From: Chitinophaga eiseniae | Lineage (GTDB): Bacteria; Bacteroidota; Bacteroidia; Chitinophagales; Chitinophagaceae | Length of the DNA stretch: 64,000 nucleotides | Direction of reading: 5' to 3' | NCBI RefSeq assembly: GCF_012641265.1 | Contig: NZ_JABAHZ010000007.1 | Coordinates: 1 to 64,000 of the forward strand | Shown here: positions 8,350 to 18,175 of the stretch, piece after piece | Position numbering within the stretch: the stretch's first letter is position 1 | Layout: each line of letters begins with the position of its first letter | Notes under the pieces: model-generated | Seen by the model: only the letters and a program-made list of their open reading frames with translations | Databases searched by the model: none | What the model was told of the DNA's origin: nothing | Made by a program: the position numbers and the translations under genes

Positions 8350-9450
8350 ATGATGGTAGATAAATCAACAGTTAAGGAAGAGGCACTACAGAAGATCAAA
8401 GTCACCAAAACTACGAAAAGCAGGTTGAGTGAAGTAGATTTTAATAACCTGGCATTTGGTAAAATGTATGCCGACCATATGCTGGTGGCCGATTTTGATG
8501 GTAAAGAATGGAAAAATGCGGCTATCCTGCCTTTCCAAAACCTGTCTGTAAGTCCTTCTAATGCCGCCTGGCATTACGGGCAAGCAATTTTTGAAGGAAT
8601 TAAAGCCTATAAAGATCCCCAGGGTTCCCCGATGATCTTCCGGCCTTATGATAACTACAAGCGCTTTAATACCTCCGCAGAAAGAATGGGTATGCCGGAA
8701 GTACCGGAATGGCTCTTCATTGGCGGCCTCGATCTCCTGATTGATATGGACCGCGACTGGGTACCTACCGGTAAAGGTTGTTCGCTCTACCTTCGCCCGT
8801 TCATGATTGCAGCGGATGAATTTATCGGCGTACGTCCTTCAGATACCTACAAATTTGTGGTGATTAACTCTCCCTCAGGAGCCTATTTCAATAAACCTAT
8901 CAAGCTGTTGGTACAGGACAAATACGTACGGGCGTTCCCGGGTGGCGTTGGCTTTGCTAAAGCAGCAGGTAACTATGGTGGTACCATGTATCCTACCATG
9001 CAGGCCCGGAAACAAGGGTACGACCAGATTTTATGGGTAGATGGATATGAACACAAATACCTCCAGGAATGCGGTACTATGAACGTGTTTGCCATTATCG
9101 GCAATACGGCCATTACGCCCGACCTTACCCAGGGTACCATCCTGGAAGGAGTAACCCGGGCCAGTGTCATGGATATCCTCAGAGATATGGGCCTCCAGGT
9201 GGAAGAAAGACCCATTTCGATCGACGAGGTAGTAACCGCTTATAAAAATGGTACCCTGAGAGAAGTGTTCGGCACCGGTACCGCTTCCAGCGTGGCCTAT
9301 GTAGAGCAGCTCGATTACCTGGGTACCCATATTAAACTGGATACTTCCAAATATGATATCGGGGCTGAAGTGATCCAGCGCCTGGACGATATCCGTACAG
9401 GCCGGACTGCCGATACGCGTCATTGGAATTATATAATAGATAAGAAATAA
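8350..9450 (+). CDS. ilvE: Branched-chain amino acid aminotransferase
   Basis: PLP enzyme for the last step of Val, Leu and Ile synthesis and the first step of their breakdown. The 366-aa length and motifs match the large (eukaryotic/YwaA-type) fold-IV class. Lys204 in GFAKAAGNYGG is the expected Schiff-base lysine; other family blocks are YLQECGTMNVF (237-247), GTILEGVTR (262-270) and FGTGTA (307-312). Two ATGs are adjacent (8350, 8353); either could start. Not clustered with other ilv/leu genes. The E1 fusion gene further right would use the 2-oxoacids it makes. Confidence 0.95.
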   Translation: MMVDKSTVKEEALQKIKVTKTTKSRLSEVDFNNLAFGKMYADHMLVADFDGKEWKNAAILPFQNLSVSPSNAAWHYGQAIFEGIKAYKDPQGSPMIFRPYDNYKRFNTSAERMGMPEVPEWLFIGGLDLLIDMDRDWVPTGKGCSLYLRPFMIAADEFIGVRPSDTYKFVVINSPSGAYFNKPIKLLVQDKYVRAFPGGVGFAKAAGNYGGTMYPTMQARKQGYDQILWVDGYEHKYLQECGTMNVFAIIGNTAITPDLTQGTILEGVTRASVMDILRDMGLQVEERPISIDEVVTAYKNGTLREVFGTGTASSVAYVEQLDYLGTHIKLDTSKYDIGAEVIQRLDDIRTGRTADTRHWNYIIDKK

Positions 9451-9475
9451 GAGCTTTATATATTAATATATAGAT

Positions 9476-9509
9476 AAAAATAGGGCTGATAAAAAGGCCC
9501 TATTTTTTT
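9476..9509 (+). terminator. Terminator of ilvE
   Basis: Stem AAAAATAGGGC with GGCCCTATTTTT followed by further T residues, 26 nt after the ilvE stop. Confidence 0.85.
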
Positions 9510-9638
9510 ATGGTAGTTTCTTCGAGAAAACATACCTTTGCAGTCCGGTTTTTGGTAATCCTGAGCTCCTACCAAAATAATTAAGACCACTCCCTGTATA
9601 CAGGTGATCATCCCGGCAAAAATATTTTCGAAACAATT

Positions 9639-9668
9639 TTGTTATTCACACATATAGTTTTACCTTTG
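9639..9668 (+). promoter_or_regulatory. Promoter of rpsL-rpsG
   Basis: TTG at 9639-9641, 19 nt, then TACCTTTG at 9661-9668. This fits the Bacteroidota -33/-7 consensus (TTG...TAnnTTTG). The 68-nt leader before rpsL contains a small CCC...GGG hairpin. Confidence 0.85.
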
Positions 9669-9736
9669 CCGTCCCAAAATCCCTTTCTGGGGAATTTGGA
9701 TGTCATTGTAAACCGACATAAAAAACTAGGTAAAGA

Positions 9737-10117
9737 ATGCCTACTATACAACAATTAGTAAGAAAAGGAAGAGAAATTATCCGGGCTAAGTCTAAGTCCA
9801 GGGCATTAGATAGCTGCCCTCAGCGCCGTGGCGTTTGTACTCGTGTATACACTACCACGCCTAAGAAACCGAACTCCGCTCTGCGTAAAGTAGCGAAAGT
9901 GCGTTTAACCAACAAAGTTGAGGTGATTGCCTATATCCCTGGTGAAGGTCACAACTTGCAGGAGCACTCTATCGTACTGATCCGTGGTGGAAGGGTAAAA
10001 GATTTACCAGGTGTTCGTTACCACATCGTTCGCGGTTCCCTGGATACTGCTGGTGTGAAAGACAGAAAGCAGAGCCGTTCCAAATATGGTACTAAGAAGG
10101 AAAAGGCTAAAAAATAA
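9737..10117 (+). CDS. rpsL: 30S ribosomal protein S12
   Basis: Decoding-centre protein, 126 aa. The streptomycin-relevant positions are wild type: Lys43 within TTTPKKPNSALRKV and Lys88 within RGGRVKDLPG. The basic tail (KKEKAKK) is usual. First gene of the str segment, followed 29 nt later by rpsG, under the promoter at 9639-9668. Confidence 0.98.
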   Translation: MPTIQQLVRKGREIIRAKSKSRALDSCPQRRGVCTRVYTTTPKKPNSALRKVAKVRLTNKVEVIAYIPGEGHNLQEHSIVLIRGGRVKDLPGVRYHIVRGSLDTAGVKDRKQSRSKYGTKKEKAKK

Positions 10118-10146
10118 CAATTATAAATAGTCGTAATTTTCAATAA

Positions 10147-10614
10147 ATGAGAAAGCAAGCTGCAAAAAAATTGCCTCTGGCTCCAGATCCAAGGTTCAAT
10201 GACAAGCTGGTAACCCGCTTTGTTAATAACGTAATGGAACAAGGAAAAAAGAGCATTGCCTATAAAATTTTCTACGATGCTGTGGATAAGGTAAGCCAGA
10301 TGACCGGCGAAAACGGTTACGAGGTTTGGAGAAAAGCATTGACAAACGTTACTCCTGGTGTTGAAGTTAGAAGCCGTCGTATCGGTGGTGCTACTTTCCA
10401 GATTCCTGCTGAAGTTCGCCCTGATAGAAAAATATCACTGAGCATCAAATGGTTAGTACGCTACGCCGGTGAAAGAAACGGAAAGAGCATGGCCGACAAG
10501 CTGGCTAACGAAATCGTAGCAGCAAGCAAAGGTGAAGGCGCAGCATTCAAGAAGAAGGAAGATACTCACCGTATGGCAGAAGCGAATAAAGCTTTCTCTC
10601 ACTTCAGAATCTAG
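10147..10614 (+). CDS. rpsG: 30S ribosomal protein S7
   Basis: Primary 16S rRNA head-binding protein, 155 aa, with the conserved VEVRSRRIGGATFQIP and RKxxDTHRMAEANKAFSHF blocks. A strong terminator follows, so fusA is not co-transcribed as it is in the canonical str operon; 10 kb of unrelated opposite-strand genes come next. Confidence 0.98.
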   Translation: MRKQAAKKLPLAPDPRFNDKLVTRFVNNVMEQGKKSIAYKIFYDAVDKVSQMTGENGYEVWRKALTNVTPGVEVRSRRIGGATFQIPAEVRPDRKISLSIKWLVRYAGERNGKSMADKLANEIVAASKGEGAAFKKKEDTHRMAEANKAFSHFRI

Positions 10615-10644
10615 TTATAGCCTGCAAAGGCAACTCAATATATT

Positions 10645-10679
10645 TGGCAAACAGTTCCTTCGGAGCTGTTTGCCTTTTT
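10645..10679 (+). terminator. Terminator of rpsL-rpsG
   Basis: GGCAAACAG...CTGTTTGCC hairpin with a TTTTT tail, 31 nt after the rpsG stop. Confidence 0.88.
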
Positions 10680-10705
10680 ATGTTTGGTCCCCCCTAAAAT
10701 AGCAA

Positions 10706-10737
10706 TAAAAAACAGGCACCGGAGATCCGATGCCTGT
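10706..10737 (-). terminator. Terminator of the collagen-like operon
   Basis: On the minus strand ACAGGCATCGGA pairs with TCCGGTGCCTGT and runs into TTTTTT, just after the last collagen-like gene. Confidence 0.85.
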
Positions 10738-10760
10738 CACGATTATACTTTTTGCGTGCG

Positions 10761-13700
10761 CTATTTTACATTTACATATACTTTGATCTTACCTTCCTCC
10801 CCATCAAATTCCTGCAACGCTTTACCGATTACCTGGCCTGTTTTCACTTTATCCATATCTGCTTTCATTGCATAGCCTTGTTTGTGTGAGGTTACAAGCA
10901 TATCGCCGCGGTGAATTGGTCCATTTTCATTACACACCTTTGTTGGAATCACACCTACCACTCCCAGCGGGATCTTTGCCGTTTCGGTAGTATCTACCGC
11001 AGCTTCTGTCATCAGTACACCAGGTTTCGTAGCATATACGCCTATTACGAGTGAAGAATAGGCCTCTGTTGATTTCTCTACGGTACGGTCAGCACTGATC
11101 GCAATCACCATCACATCCCCAGGTTCATAAGCCGCTCTTTCCCCGGTTACATCAAATGCTTCGGCTACGTCTGCTCCACCCACCTGGGAGCCCCCATCAA
11201 AAAAGCCCCTGCCGGTACGGTCAATACGCGCCATATTAAAGCCTCCCGTTTGATATATCGCCAGATCCCCGCTTGTTCCTGAATGGTTCACTACAAAGGC
11301 AGATCCCTGCCCATTGTTAACTACCTGGAGCGCAATGCCGAAGCCGGTTGAACTGCTGTGTTCAAAATAACCTCCATATCCACCTGTGCCGGAAGCAATG
11401 CCATATACACCAGCTGTACCGTTATTACCAAATATACTGTTTACCTCTCCACGTACACCGGCTCCAACACCAGTAGTGTTGTTTATAAAGAAATTGCCGG
11501 CATTTCCCAACGAGTGATCTGCTATCACGCCAGGCCCGATACTGGTTACCTGTAAGGTGTTATCAGTGTTGGTATTGTTTGAGGTTTGAATCAGTGCCGC
11601 ATTACCACTGGGGCCACTATGATCCAGTATCGTGGCAGTACCCTGCCCCAGGCTTGTAACGTATAGTGCATGTCCAAATCCGGTGGTGTTGCTATGTTCA
11701 AAATAACCGCCATATCCCCCGGTTCCGGAGGCTACCCCGTATATGCCTGCAGTGCCGGCATTGCCAAATAAACTGTTTACCTCTCCCCGCACTGCCGCAG
11801 CAACAGCAGTGGTGTTGTTTGCGAAGAAGTTGGCAACATTACCCTTGCTATTATCGGGAATATTCCCCGGGCCTGTGGAGGTTACCTGGATGGTATTATC
11901 GGCACTGTTGGTATTGTTTGTATTTTGAACAAATACAGCGCTGCCACTAGGGCCACTTTGGGTGACTGTCATGCCATTTCCTTGTCCCTTGTTGATTACA
12001 GCCAGCGCATTCCCAAAACCTGTAGTGCTGGAATGTTCAAAATAACCGCCATAACCACCGGTACCAGAAGCCACACCATATACACCCGCCGTACCATTAT
12101 TCCCAAAAATACTGTTAACTTCTCCACGTACACCAGCGCCAACGCCATTGGCATTATTGGCAAAGAAGTTCGCCGCATTTCCCTGCGAATGGTCTGCTAT
12201 AACTCCCTGGCCCGTACTTACCGCCTCCAGTACATTGTGGGTATCTGCGGTGTTAAGATTTTCAAAGAATCCTGCCCGGCCAGTGCCTCCGCCTATGCCT
12301 GCCCGTCCCAAGACGCCAATGGCATTACCACTGACATCGGTAGTGGCAAATCCATAAACGCCATAACCGACTCCGTCATTTCTTCCCACTACAGCGCCAG
12401 TGGCCGTTCCAATACTTTTAGTACGACCAGTTACAGCTTCACCGCCGGCAGTATTGTCTCCCAGCACGCCGGCGCCACTTATGGTAGCAGTAGCTCCATA
12501 TACACCGCTGCCTCCGGAGCTGTTTCCTACTACAGCATTATTGGAGCCTGTTGTACTGCCGTTAACGGCCACGCCGTTTCCGGTGGTACTGGCCTGCAAT
12601 ACAGTGGAATTATTCGCATTGTTGCTGATTAGAAAGGATCCAGCTATACCTGTGTTGCTGATAGCGGTCAACCCAGTGCCGGAACTACTGTTGGCATATA
12701 CGCCAATACCTGCACCAGTGGCGTTGCCATATACGCCGATTCCCGTAGGAGTGCTGCCATATACGCCCCATCCACTTCCATTCTGCGATCCCCATACACC
12801 TATACCAAGACCGCTGGTGCCGTTATTGATGCCTCTCACGGCGGTGGAAAAGCCACCTGGAGAAGTGGACGAAACAATTCCCCTCAGTGCGGCAATACTG
12901 GCACTGGTACTATTACTAACGCCTTCCAGTATTGTACCATCGCCTTGATTGGTAATGGAAAACACTGTGCCCGGCAAATTCACAGTATTGGCATAAGGAA
13001 GTGCAAAGGGCGCTCCGGCTGTTGCCGGCGTCCATTTGGTTCCGTCATATTGCAATACTTGTCCGCTTAAAGGAGCCACGGTATTAACAGCTATTCCCTG
13101 TAATCTGGCTACTCCGGGATTGGGATAAGTTCCTTGTAAGTCGCCGCCTGCCGGACCGTTGGGCGGTAACGTAGTGGGAATGACGCCAGCGGCAATTTTC
13201 GCCGCAGTCACCTTGCCATTACCGATAAGAGGATTGGGGTAGTTGCCCGTTAGGTCGCCACCCGCAGGTGAAGCAGTGATGCTTCCCGGAGGACCTTGAG
13301 GTCCCTGTGGTCCTGCAGGCCCGATTGGGCCAACCGGTCCGGTAGTGCCTGTCGGTCCAATAGGCCCCGCTGGCCCTACGGCTCCTGTAGCACCTGCGGT
13401 ACCCACCGGTCCTGCAGGTCCCTGCAATCCCTGAGGTCCTGTTAATCCTATCGGTCCTGCGGGTCCGGTAGCACCTGTAAGACCAATCGGCCCTGCTGGC
13501 CCCACTGCCCCGGTTGCGCCTACGGGCCCGGCAGGTCCCTGCAATCCTATGGGCCCCACTGGGCCTATAGGTCCTGTAGCTCCTTGCGGCCCCACATTGC
13601 CGGGATCTCCTTTAAGCCCCTGTGGCCCCATGGCACCGGTTACGCCAACAGGCCCTGCGGGCCCGGTGGCACCCTGTGGCCCTACATTGCCGGGATCCCC

Positions 13701-14237
13701 TTTAAGCCCCTGTGGTCCCACCGGCCCCGTTACCCCTGTGGGGCCCGCTACGCCCGGATCTCCCTTCGGACCTTGTACTCCCGCTACACCAGGGTCACCT
13801 TTAGGTCCTTGCGGCCCTGCCGGCCCCGGCGCGCTGTTTGCCGCATAAATAGCAAAGGGCACACTCATTAATTGTGAAGTACCCAGTTCTGTAAAATTAT
13901 TTCCACCAGAAGATACCTCTACCCGTAAATACTGATTGGCCTGGGCCCAGGGAACACCGGCAAAGGTGCCGGATACAACATCGCCTTTACCAATTTGCGC
14001 AGTAAAAAGCCCTACCTGGTTGGTAGTCACATCCTGCGTTTCCTGGTATTGCACGTTTCCAGAGGCAGATCCTCCTAAAATGGTAAACCTGATTTTTAGC
14101 GCCTGAGCGGGGAGGGTAGTCCCATTCATATTCCTGGCTACCGCCTGGTAGTTGATGCCTTGTAATCCGCTCTGAGCGCGTAGTTGCAGCAATGTGGGAA
14201 ACAAGGCGATGATGGTTAAAAATATAATTCGTTTCAT
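10761..14237 (-). CDS. Secreted collagen-like repeat protein A
   Basis: An 1158-aa exported protein. A signal peptide (1-22) is followed by a conserved N-terminal domain (QGINYQAVARNMNG ... GTSQLMSVPFAIYAANS, about 22-135). Residues 138-319 are an unbroken Gly-X-Y collagen stretch. A long Gly/Asn/Thr-rich region resembling beta-structured tail-fibre repeats follows, including three copies of a roughly 112-aa unit around AVRGEVNSxFGNxGTAG and GGYFEHS. The C-terminal domain (ADVAEAFDV...GKIKVYVNVK) is shared with collagen-like protein B. I see no FPNP-type T9SS tail, so the export route after the Sec step is open. Likely a surface fibre or adhesin. Confidence 0.85.
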   Translation of the reverse strand: MKRIIFLTIIALFPTLLQLRAQSGLQGINYQAVARNMNGTTLPAQALKIRFTILGGSASGNVQYQETQDVTTNQVGLFTAQIGKGDVVSGTFAGVPWAQANQYLRVEVSSGGNNFTELGTSQLMSVPFAIYAANSAPGPAGPQGPKGDPGVAGVQGPKGDPGVAGPTGVTGPVGPQGLKGDPGNVGPQGATGPAGPVGVTGAMGPQGLKGDPGNVGPQGATGPIGPVGPIGLQGPAGPVGATGAVGPAGPIGLTGATGPAGPIGLTGPQGLQGPAGPVGTAGATGAVGPAGPIGPTGTTGPVGPIGPAGPQGPQGPPGSITASPAGGDLTGNYPNPLIGNGKVTAAKIAAGVIPTTLPPNGPAGGDLQGTYPNPGVARLQGIAVNTVAPLSGQVLQYDGTKWTPATAGAPFALPYANTVNLPGTVFSITNQGDGTILEGVSNSTSASIAALRGIVSSTSPGGFSTAVRGINNGTSGLGIGVWGSQNGSGWGVYGSTPTGIGVYGNATGAGIGVYANSSSGTGLTAISNTGIAGSFLISNNANNSTVLQASTTGNGVAVNGSTTGSNNAVVGNSSGGSGVYGATATISGAGVLGDNTAGGEAVTGRTKSIGTATGAVVGRNDGVGYGVYGFATTDVSGNAIGVLGRAGIGGGTGRAGFFENLNTADTHNVLEAVSTGQGVIADHSQGNAANFFANNANGVGAGVRGEVNSIFGNNGTAGVYGVASGTGGYGGYFEHSSTTGFGNALAVINKGQGNGMTVTQSGPSGSAVFVQNTNNTNSADNTIQVTSTGPGNIPDNSKGNVANFFANNTTAVAAAVRGEVNSLFGNAGTAGIYGVASGTGGYGGYFEHSNTTGFGHALYVTSLGQGTATILDHSGPSGNAALIQTSNNTNTDNTLQVTSIGPGVIADHSLGNAGNFFINNTTGVGAGVRGEVNSIFGNNGTAGVYGIASGTGGYGGYFEHSSSTGFGIALQVVNNGQGSAFVVNHSGTSGDLAIYQTGGFNMARIDRTGRGFFDGGSQVGGADVAEAFDVTGERAAYEPGDVMVIAISADRTVEKSTEAYSSLVIGVYATKPGVLMTEAAVDTTETAKIPLGVVGVIPTKVCNENGPIHRGDMLVTSHKQGYAMKADMDKVKTGQVIGKALQEFDGEEGKIKVYVNVK

Positions 14238-14249
14238 AAGGGGTCTGTT

Positions 14250-14687
14250 TTAGTTTTTTGCCTCTCTTTTGATAACAGAGGTTTTGGGGGGCTGTACAAT
14301 CGTGTTGGGAGGAGTACCTTGCTGCGTGGTGAATGGTACAGCTGGTACAATCACTTTTATATCGGATTTAGCGGGAAGCTCCTGAGCAGAAGGGCCTTTG
14401 GTGCTTTCTGATATTCGCCCGGCCGGCCGGTTGATATGAGTAGAACTAGTACCCACACTACCGCCTTCTTTTACAGGTATTTTGACATCTGATATGGATG
14501 TCACCGATAGGTGATTACCTGTAGGAGATGCGTTAGCGCCACCCCCTTTAATAGGTACTTTGTTGTTATCCAGGGATGCCCGGTTCAGTTGCCCGGTAGG
14601 ACTACCTTGTTTAATAGGCACTTTCCCGGTTTGTGCTTGTGCTATGGCTGCCATAAACAGACAAAGCACTGTGTAGAATAGTTTCAT
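14250..14687 (-). CDS. Small secreted low-complexity protein (KVPIK repeats)
   Basis: 145 aa with a signal peptide (1-18, cleavage after AQA). The mature part is Pro/Lys/Ser/Thr-rich and probably disordered, with three imperfect copies of a short motif: GKVPIKQGSPTG, NKVPIKGGGANASPTG and DVKIPVKEGGSVG. It ends 12 nt before collagen-like gene A, in the same relation as the 143-aa protein has to collagen-like gene B. Function unknown; a linker or partner of the fibre protein is a guess from context. Confidence 0.7.
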   Translation of the reverse strand: MKLFYTVLCLFMAAIAQAQTGKVPIKQGSPTGQLNRASLDNNKVPIKGGGANASPTGNHLSVTSISDVKIPVKEGGSVGTSSTHINRPAGRISESTKGPSAQELPAKSDIKVIVPAVPFTTQQGTPPNTIVQPPKTSVIKREAKN

Positions 14688-14875
14688 TTGAAGCTGTTTT
14701 ATTTAATAGAAGAAAGAGTAAATAATAGCTTTTGGGGTTTGATGAGATGGACAACCCCAACAACTGCCTACGCCCCGGCTAACGATTCTAATGCCTGTTT
14801 ATAACACAATGCTTTATATAAATAGAAGGCAGGCCCCTCTTTCAGGATGCCTGCCAGTACAGAAGAAAATTCAAT

Positions 14876-17800
14876 TTATTTTACGTTTACCAGTACCTTA
14901 ATCTTTCCTGTTTCACCGCTAAATTCCTGTAAAGCTTTACCAATCACCTGTCCGGGTTTCAGTTTATCCACATCGGCTTTCATAGCATATCCGTCTTTAC
15001 TGGAGGTGACCAATAAATCGCCCCGGCTGATATTGCCATTTTCGTTACATACTTTGGTGGGAATAACGCCAATAACCCCCATGGGTACTTCACTGTTATT
15101 ATCCTCGTCTATATCTTTTTCGGTCAACAGCACCCCTGGCTTGGTGGCGTATACACCTGCTACCAGGCTGGAATAGGGCTCGGATGATTTTTCTACCATG
15201 CGGTCGGCATTGGTAGCAATAATGAGTACATCTCCGGGTTCATAAGCCTCCCGCATACCTGCAACTGCAAAGGATTCTGCTACGTCAGCTCCGGCGTTTT
15301 GAGTACCACCGTTAAAGAAGCCCCGGCCTGCCTTGTTAATACGTGCAACGTTACCTCCTGCGCTCTGGAAAACAGCCAGATTGCCAGAGGCACCGGTGTG
15401 GTTTATCAGCATAGCACTACCGGTTCCCGCATTGGTTATCTGTACAGTATTCTGGCCGTTGCCAGTATTGAAATTGGCAAACCTGGCAGCTCTACCAGTT
15501 CCGAAGTTCGGAGTAAAGGCATAGATGGCACTACCACCTCCATCACAGGAAGATTCCACCCCATTGCCATTTCCACCAGCATTGGCCTTAATACCCTCGC
15601 CATTTCCTTGGGTCAGGGCCAGTATTGCGGGCCCATTACCCGCAGGATTGGAAGAGTGGAATAACCCCGCATAGCCCCCGGTACCCGAGGATACGCCATA
15701 TACACCGGCGGTACCGAAATTGGCAAATATGGAATTTACCTCTCCCTTCACAGCAGGTGAGGTACCGGTAGTCCTGTCTACAAGGAAGTTACCTGCCGTG
15801 CCATTACCAACGGTTTTCACGGTAATAACATCGCTGGTGTTGCTCTCATTGAAAATTTCGAACCTGCCTGCCCTGCCTGTGGCAAAGGAGGGGACCCAGG
15901 CGTACAGCGCATTACCTGCACCATCTATATTTGTTTCCACACCATTTCCGTCTTTGCCGGCATTTGCAGTAATGGCATTACCATTACCATCTGTCAAAGC
16001 TACCAGCGACGCACCATTACCCGCCGGGTTGGAAGCATAGAACAGGCCCGCACGTCCACCGGTACCGGAGGAAATACCGAATACGCCGGCAGCGCCGAAG
16101 TTGCCAAACTGTGTATTTACCTCAGCTCTCACGGCAGCGCCTACACTGTTGATATTATCCAGTTTAAAAGAGGCCGCGTTCCCCAACGTATTATCCGGAA
16201 TGTTACCCTTACCATTGGAGGCAACTTCCAATGTGTTGGCAGCTATATTGTCAGCATTAAAATTCTCAAAACGCCCAGCCCTTCCACTACTGTTGTTTAA
16301 ACCTACCTGGCCATACACACCAATACCAGTACCAGTGGTATTAGTGGCAATAAAGCCTCTCACGCCATACCCGCCGCCGTCATTGCGCCCAACTACCGCT
16401 CCGGCAATATCAGAAGTGGTACGGCCTACTACCGCCTCTCCTGCCCCATTATTATCCCCTACAACACCGGCCGATGTCTGGGCACTGGTAATTCCGTGTA
16501 CCCCGAAGCCGGCGCCTGTAGAGCTTATAATCCCCGCGCCATTGCCGGTAGTGGTAACATTTATCACGCTACCATTTCCCACAGTCGAGGCATTCAGTAC
16601 ACTATTGTTGTTGGCATTGTTAAAGATCGAGATCGAAGCCGGAATACCATTCACGCTGGTGGCAGTCAAACCCGTACCCGAGTTACTATTGGCATATACG
16701 CCTGTGCCATTCGCGCTTGAATTTCCATAAACGCCAAGGCCATTTGGCGTAACACCATATACGCCCCATCCGCTTCCATTTTGTGACCCCCATGTACCGA
16801 TACCCAGACCACCGGTGCCATTGTTAATGCCTCGCACAGCAGCAGAAAAACCGCCGGGCGCAGTAGAATTGATAATTCCCCTTACAGCTGCAATACTGGA
16901 AGTGGTGGTGTTATTCGCTCCCTCAATGGAGGTACCATCACCATCATTGGTAATGCTGAATAGCGTAGAGGCATTATTTTCCACGGTGATGAATGGCAAG
17001 GAAAAGCCACCCCCGGCAACACTTGCTGCCCATTGCGCGCCGTCATATCTTAAAATTTGTCCCGCTAACGGGGCAGTGGTGCTAACCGGTTTTCCCTGTA
17101 AGGCATTTACAGTCGGATTGGGATAGTTGCCGCTGAGGTCTCCTCCCGCTGCACCGTTGATAGGTCCCACCGGCCCCTGTGGTCCTGCCGGTCCTGCTGC
17201 GCCTACCGCACCTGCTGGTCCAATTGGCCCTACTGGTCCAGCTATTCCCGGATCTCCTTTAGCTCCCTGTGGTCCCACGGCGCCAGCAGGTCCCATTGGC
17301 CCTATCGGTCCGGCTATTCCCGGATCTCCTTTAGCACCCTGTGGTCCCACGGCGCCAGCAGGTCCCATTGGCCCTATCGGTCCGGCTATTCCCGGATCTC
17401 CTTTAGCACCCTGTGGTCCCACGGCGCCAGCAGGTCCAATTGGCCCTACTGGTCCAGCTATTCCCGGATCTCCTTTAGCACCCTGTGGTCCCACGGCGCC
17501 AGCGGGTCCTATCGGTCCTACCGGCCCCGCTATACCTGGATCTCCCTTAGCTCCCTGTGGTCCTACAGCCCCCGTTGGCCCTACAGCCCCAACAGGTCCA
17601 ATGGGTCCCACTGGTCCCGCTATTCCCGGATCTCCCTTTACGCCTTGTGGTCCTATGGCTCCCGCAGGTCCTACCGGTCCCGTAGGTCCTGTGGGCCCAG
17701 GATCGCCTTTGGCGCCTTGTGGCCCCACCGGCCCGGGAGTACTGTTAGCCGCAAAAAGAGCATAGGGGACGCTCATTAACTGGGAAGTGCCTAGCTCGCT

Positions 17801-18145
17801 AAAATTGGCGCCATTCATAGATACTTCCACTTTTAAATATTGATTGGCATCAGCCCAGGGAACAGTACTATAAGTGCCTGTGACCGGCGTGCCCTTACCG
17901 ATTTGTAAAGTGAACAATCCTACATTATTGGTGGTAGTGGTATGGGTTTCCTGGTATTGCACCGGTCCGGCTGCGGAGCCACCCAGGATAGAAAAACGTA
18001 CTGTCAATGATTGATTGCTAAGTGCGGTGCCATTCACATTGCGGGCTACAGCCTGGTAGTTGGTACCTGTAAGCCCACTCTGGGCCGAAACAAACTGAAA
18101 GGACGCTATTAACAGTACAAGAGTCAGGTAACATATCTTTTTCAT
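14876..18145 (-). CDS. Secreted collagen-like repeat protein B
   Basis: A 1089-aa paralogue of collagen-like protein A with the same plan: signal peptide (1-21), N-terminal domain (GTNYQAVARNVNG ... SQLMSVPYALFAANS), Gly-X-Y stretch at 138-328, a Gly/Asn-rich repeat region (GVYGxSSGTGG, GAAVRAEVNTQFGNFGAAG) and a C-terminal domain (ADVAESFAV...GKIKVLVNVK). Within the collagen part, residues 195-314 are five tandem 24-residue units (GPQGAKGDPGIAGP...). In the N- and C-terminal domains it is visibly closer to A than in the middle. Likely a cell-surface filament. Confidence 0.85.
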   Translation of the reverse strand: MKKICYLTLVLLIASFQFVSAQSGLTGTNYQAVARNVNGTALSNQSLTVRFSILGGSAAGPVQYQETHTTTTNNVGLFTLQIGKGTPVTGTYSTVPWADANQYLKVEVSMNGANFSELGTSQLMSVPYALFAANSTPGPVGPQGAKGDPGPTGPTGPVGPAGAIGPQGVKGDPGIAGPVGPIGPVGAVGPTGAVGPQGAKGDPGIAGPVGPIGPAGAVGPQGAKGDPGIAGPVGPIGPAGAVGPQGAKGDPGIAGPIGPMGPAGAVGPQGAKGDPGIAGPIGPMGPAGAVGPQGAKGDPGIAGPVGPIGPAGAVGAAGPAGPQGPVGPINGAAGGDLSGNYPNPTVNALQGKPVSTTAPLAGQILRYDGAQWAASVAGGGFSLPFITVENNASTLFSITNDGDGTSIEGANNTTTSSIAAVRGIINSTAPGGFSAAVRGINNGTGGLGIGTWGSQNGSGWGVYGVTPNGLGVYGNSSANGTGVYANSNSGTGLTATSVNGIPASISIFNNANNNSVLNASTVGNGSVINVTTTGNGAGIISSTGAGFGVHGITSAQTSAGVVGDNNGAGEAVVGRTTSDIAGAVVGRNDGGGYGVRGFIATNTTGTGIGVYGQVGLNNSSGRAGRFENFNADNIAANTLEVASNGKGNIPDNTLGNAASFKLDNINSVGAAVRAEVNTQFGNFGAAGVFGISSGTGGRAGLFYASNPAGNGASLVALTDGNGNAITANAGKDGNGVETNIDGAGNALYAWVPSFATGRAGRFEIFNESNTSDVITVKTVGNGTAGNFLVDRTTGTSPAVKGEVNSIFANFGTAGVYGVSSGTGGYAGLFHSSNPAGNGPAILALTQGNGEGIKANAGGNGNGVESSCDGGGSAIYAFTPNFGTGRAARFANFNTGNGQNTVQITNAGTGSAMLINHTGASGNLAVFQSAGGNVARINKAGRGFFNGGTQNAGADVAESFAVAGMREAYEPGDVLIIATNADRMVEKSSEPYSSLVAGVYATKPGVLLTEKDIDEDNNSEVPMGVIGVIPTKVCNENGNISRGDLLVTSSKDGYAMKADVDKLKPGQVIGKALQEFSGETGKIKVLVNVK
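17204..17563 (-). repeat. Five tandem 72-bp repeats in the collagen region of protein B
   Basis: Five in-frame 72-bp units (24 residues each, residues 195-314) differing mainly at Val/Ile and Ile/Met positions. Near-identical adjacent copies make this stretch prone to length change by slippage or recombination. Confidence 0.85.
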
Positions 18146-18175
18146 AATAAAGATTTTGTAGTAGTAACAGTACGT

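Noticed and set aside
13549..13848. Plus-strand Pro-rich ORFs opposite the collagen regions
   Set aside because: Antisense of Gly-X-Y codons always gives long Pro-rich open frames; the same applies to 17127-17765.
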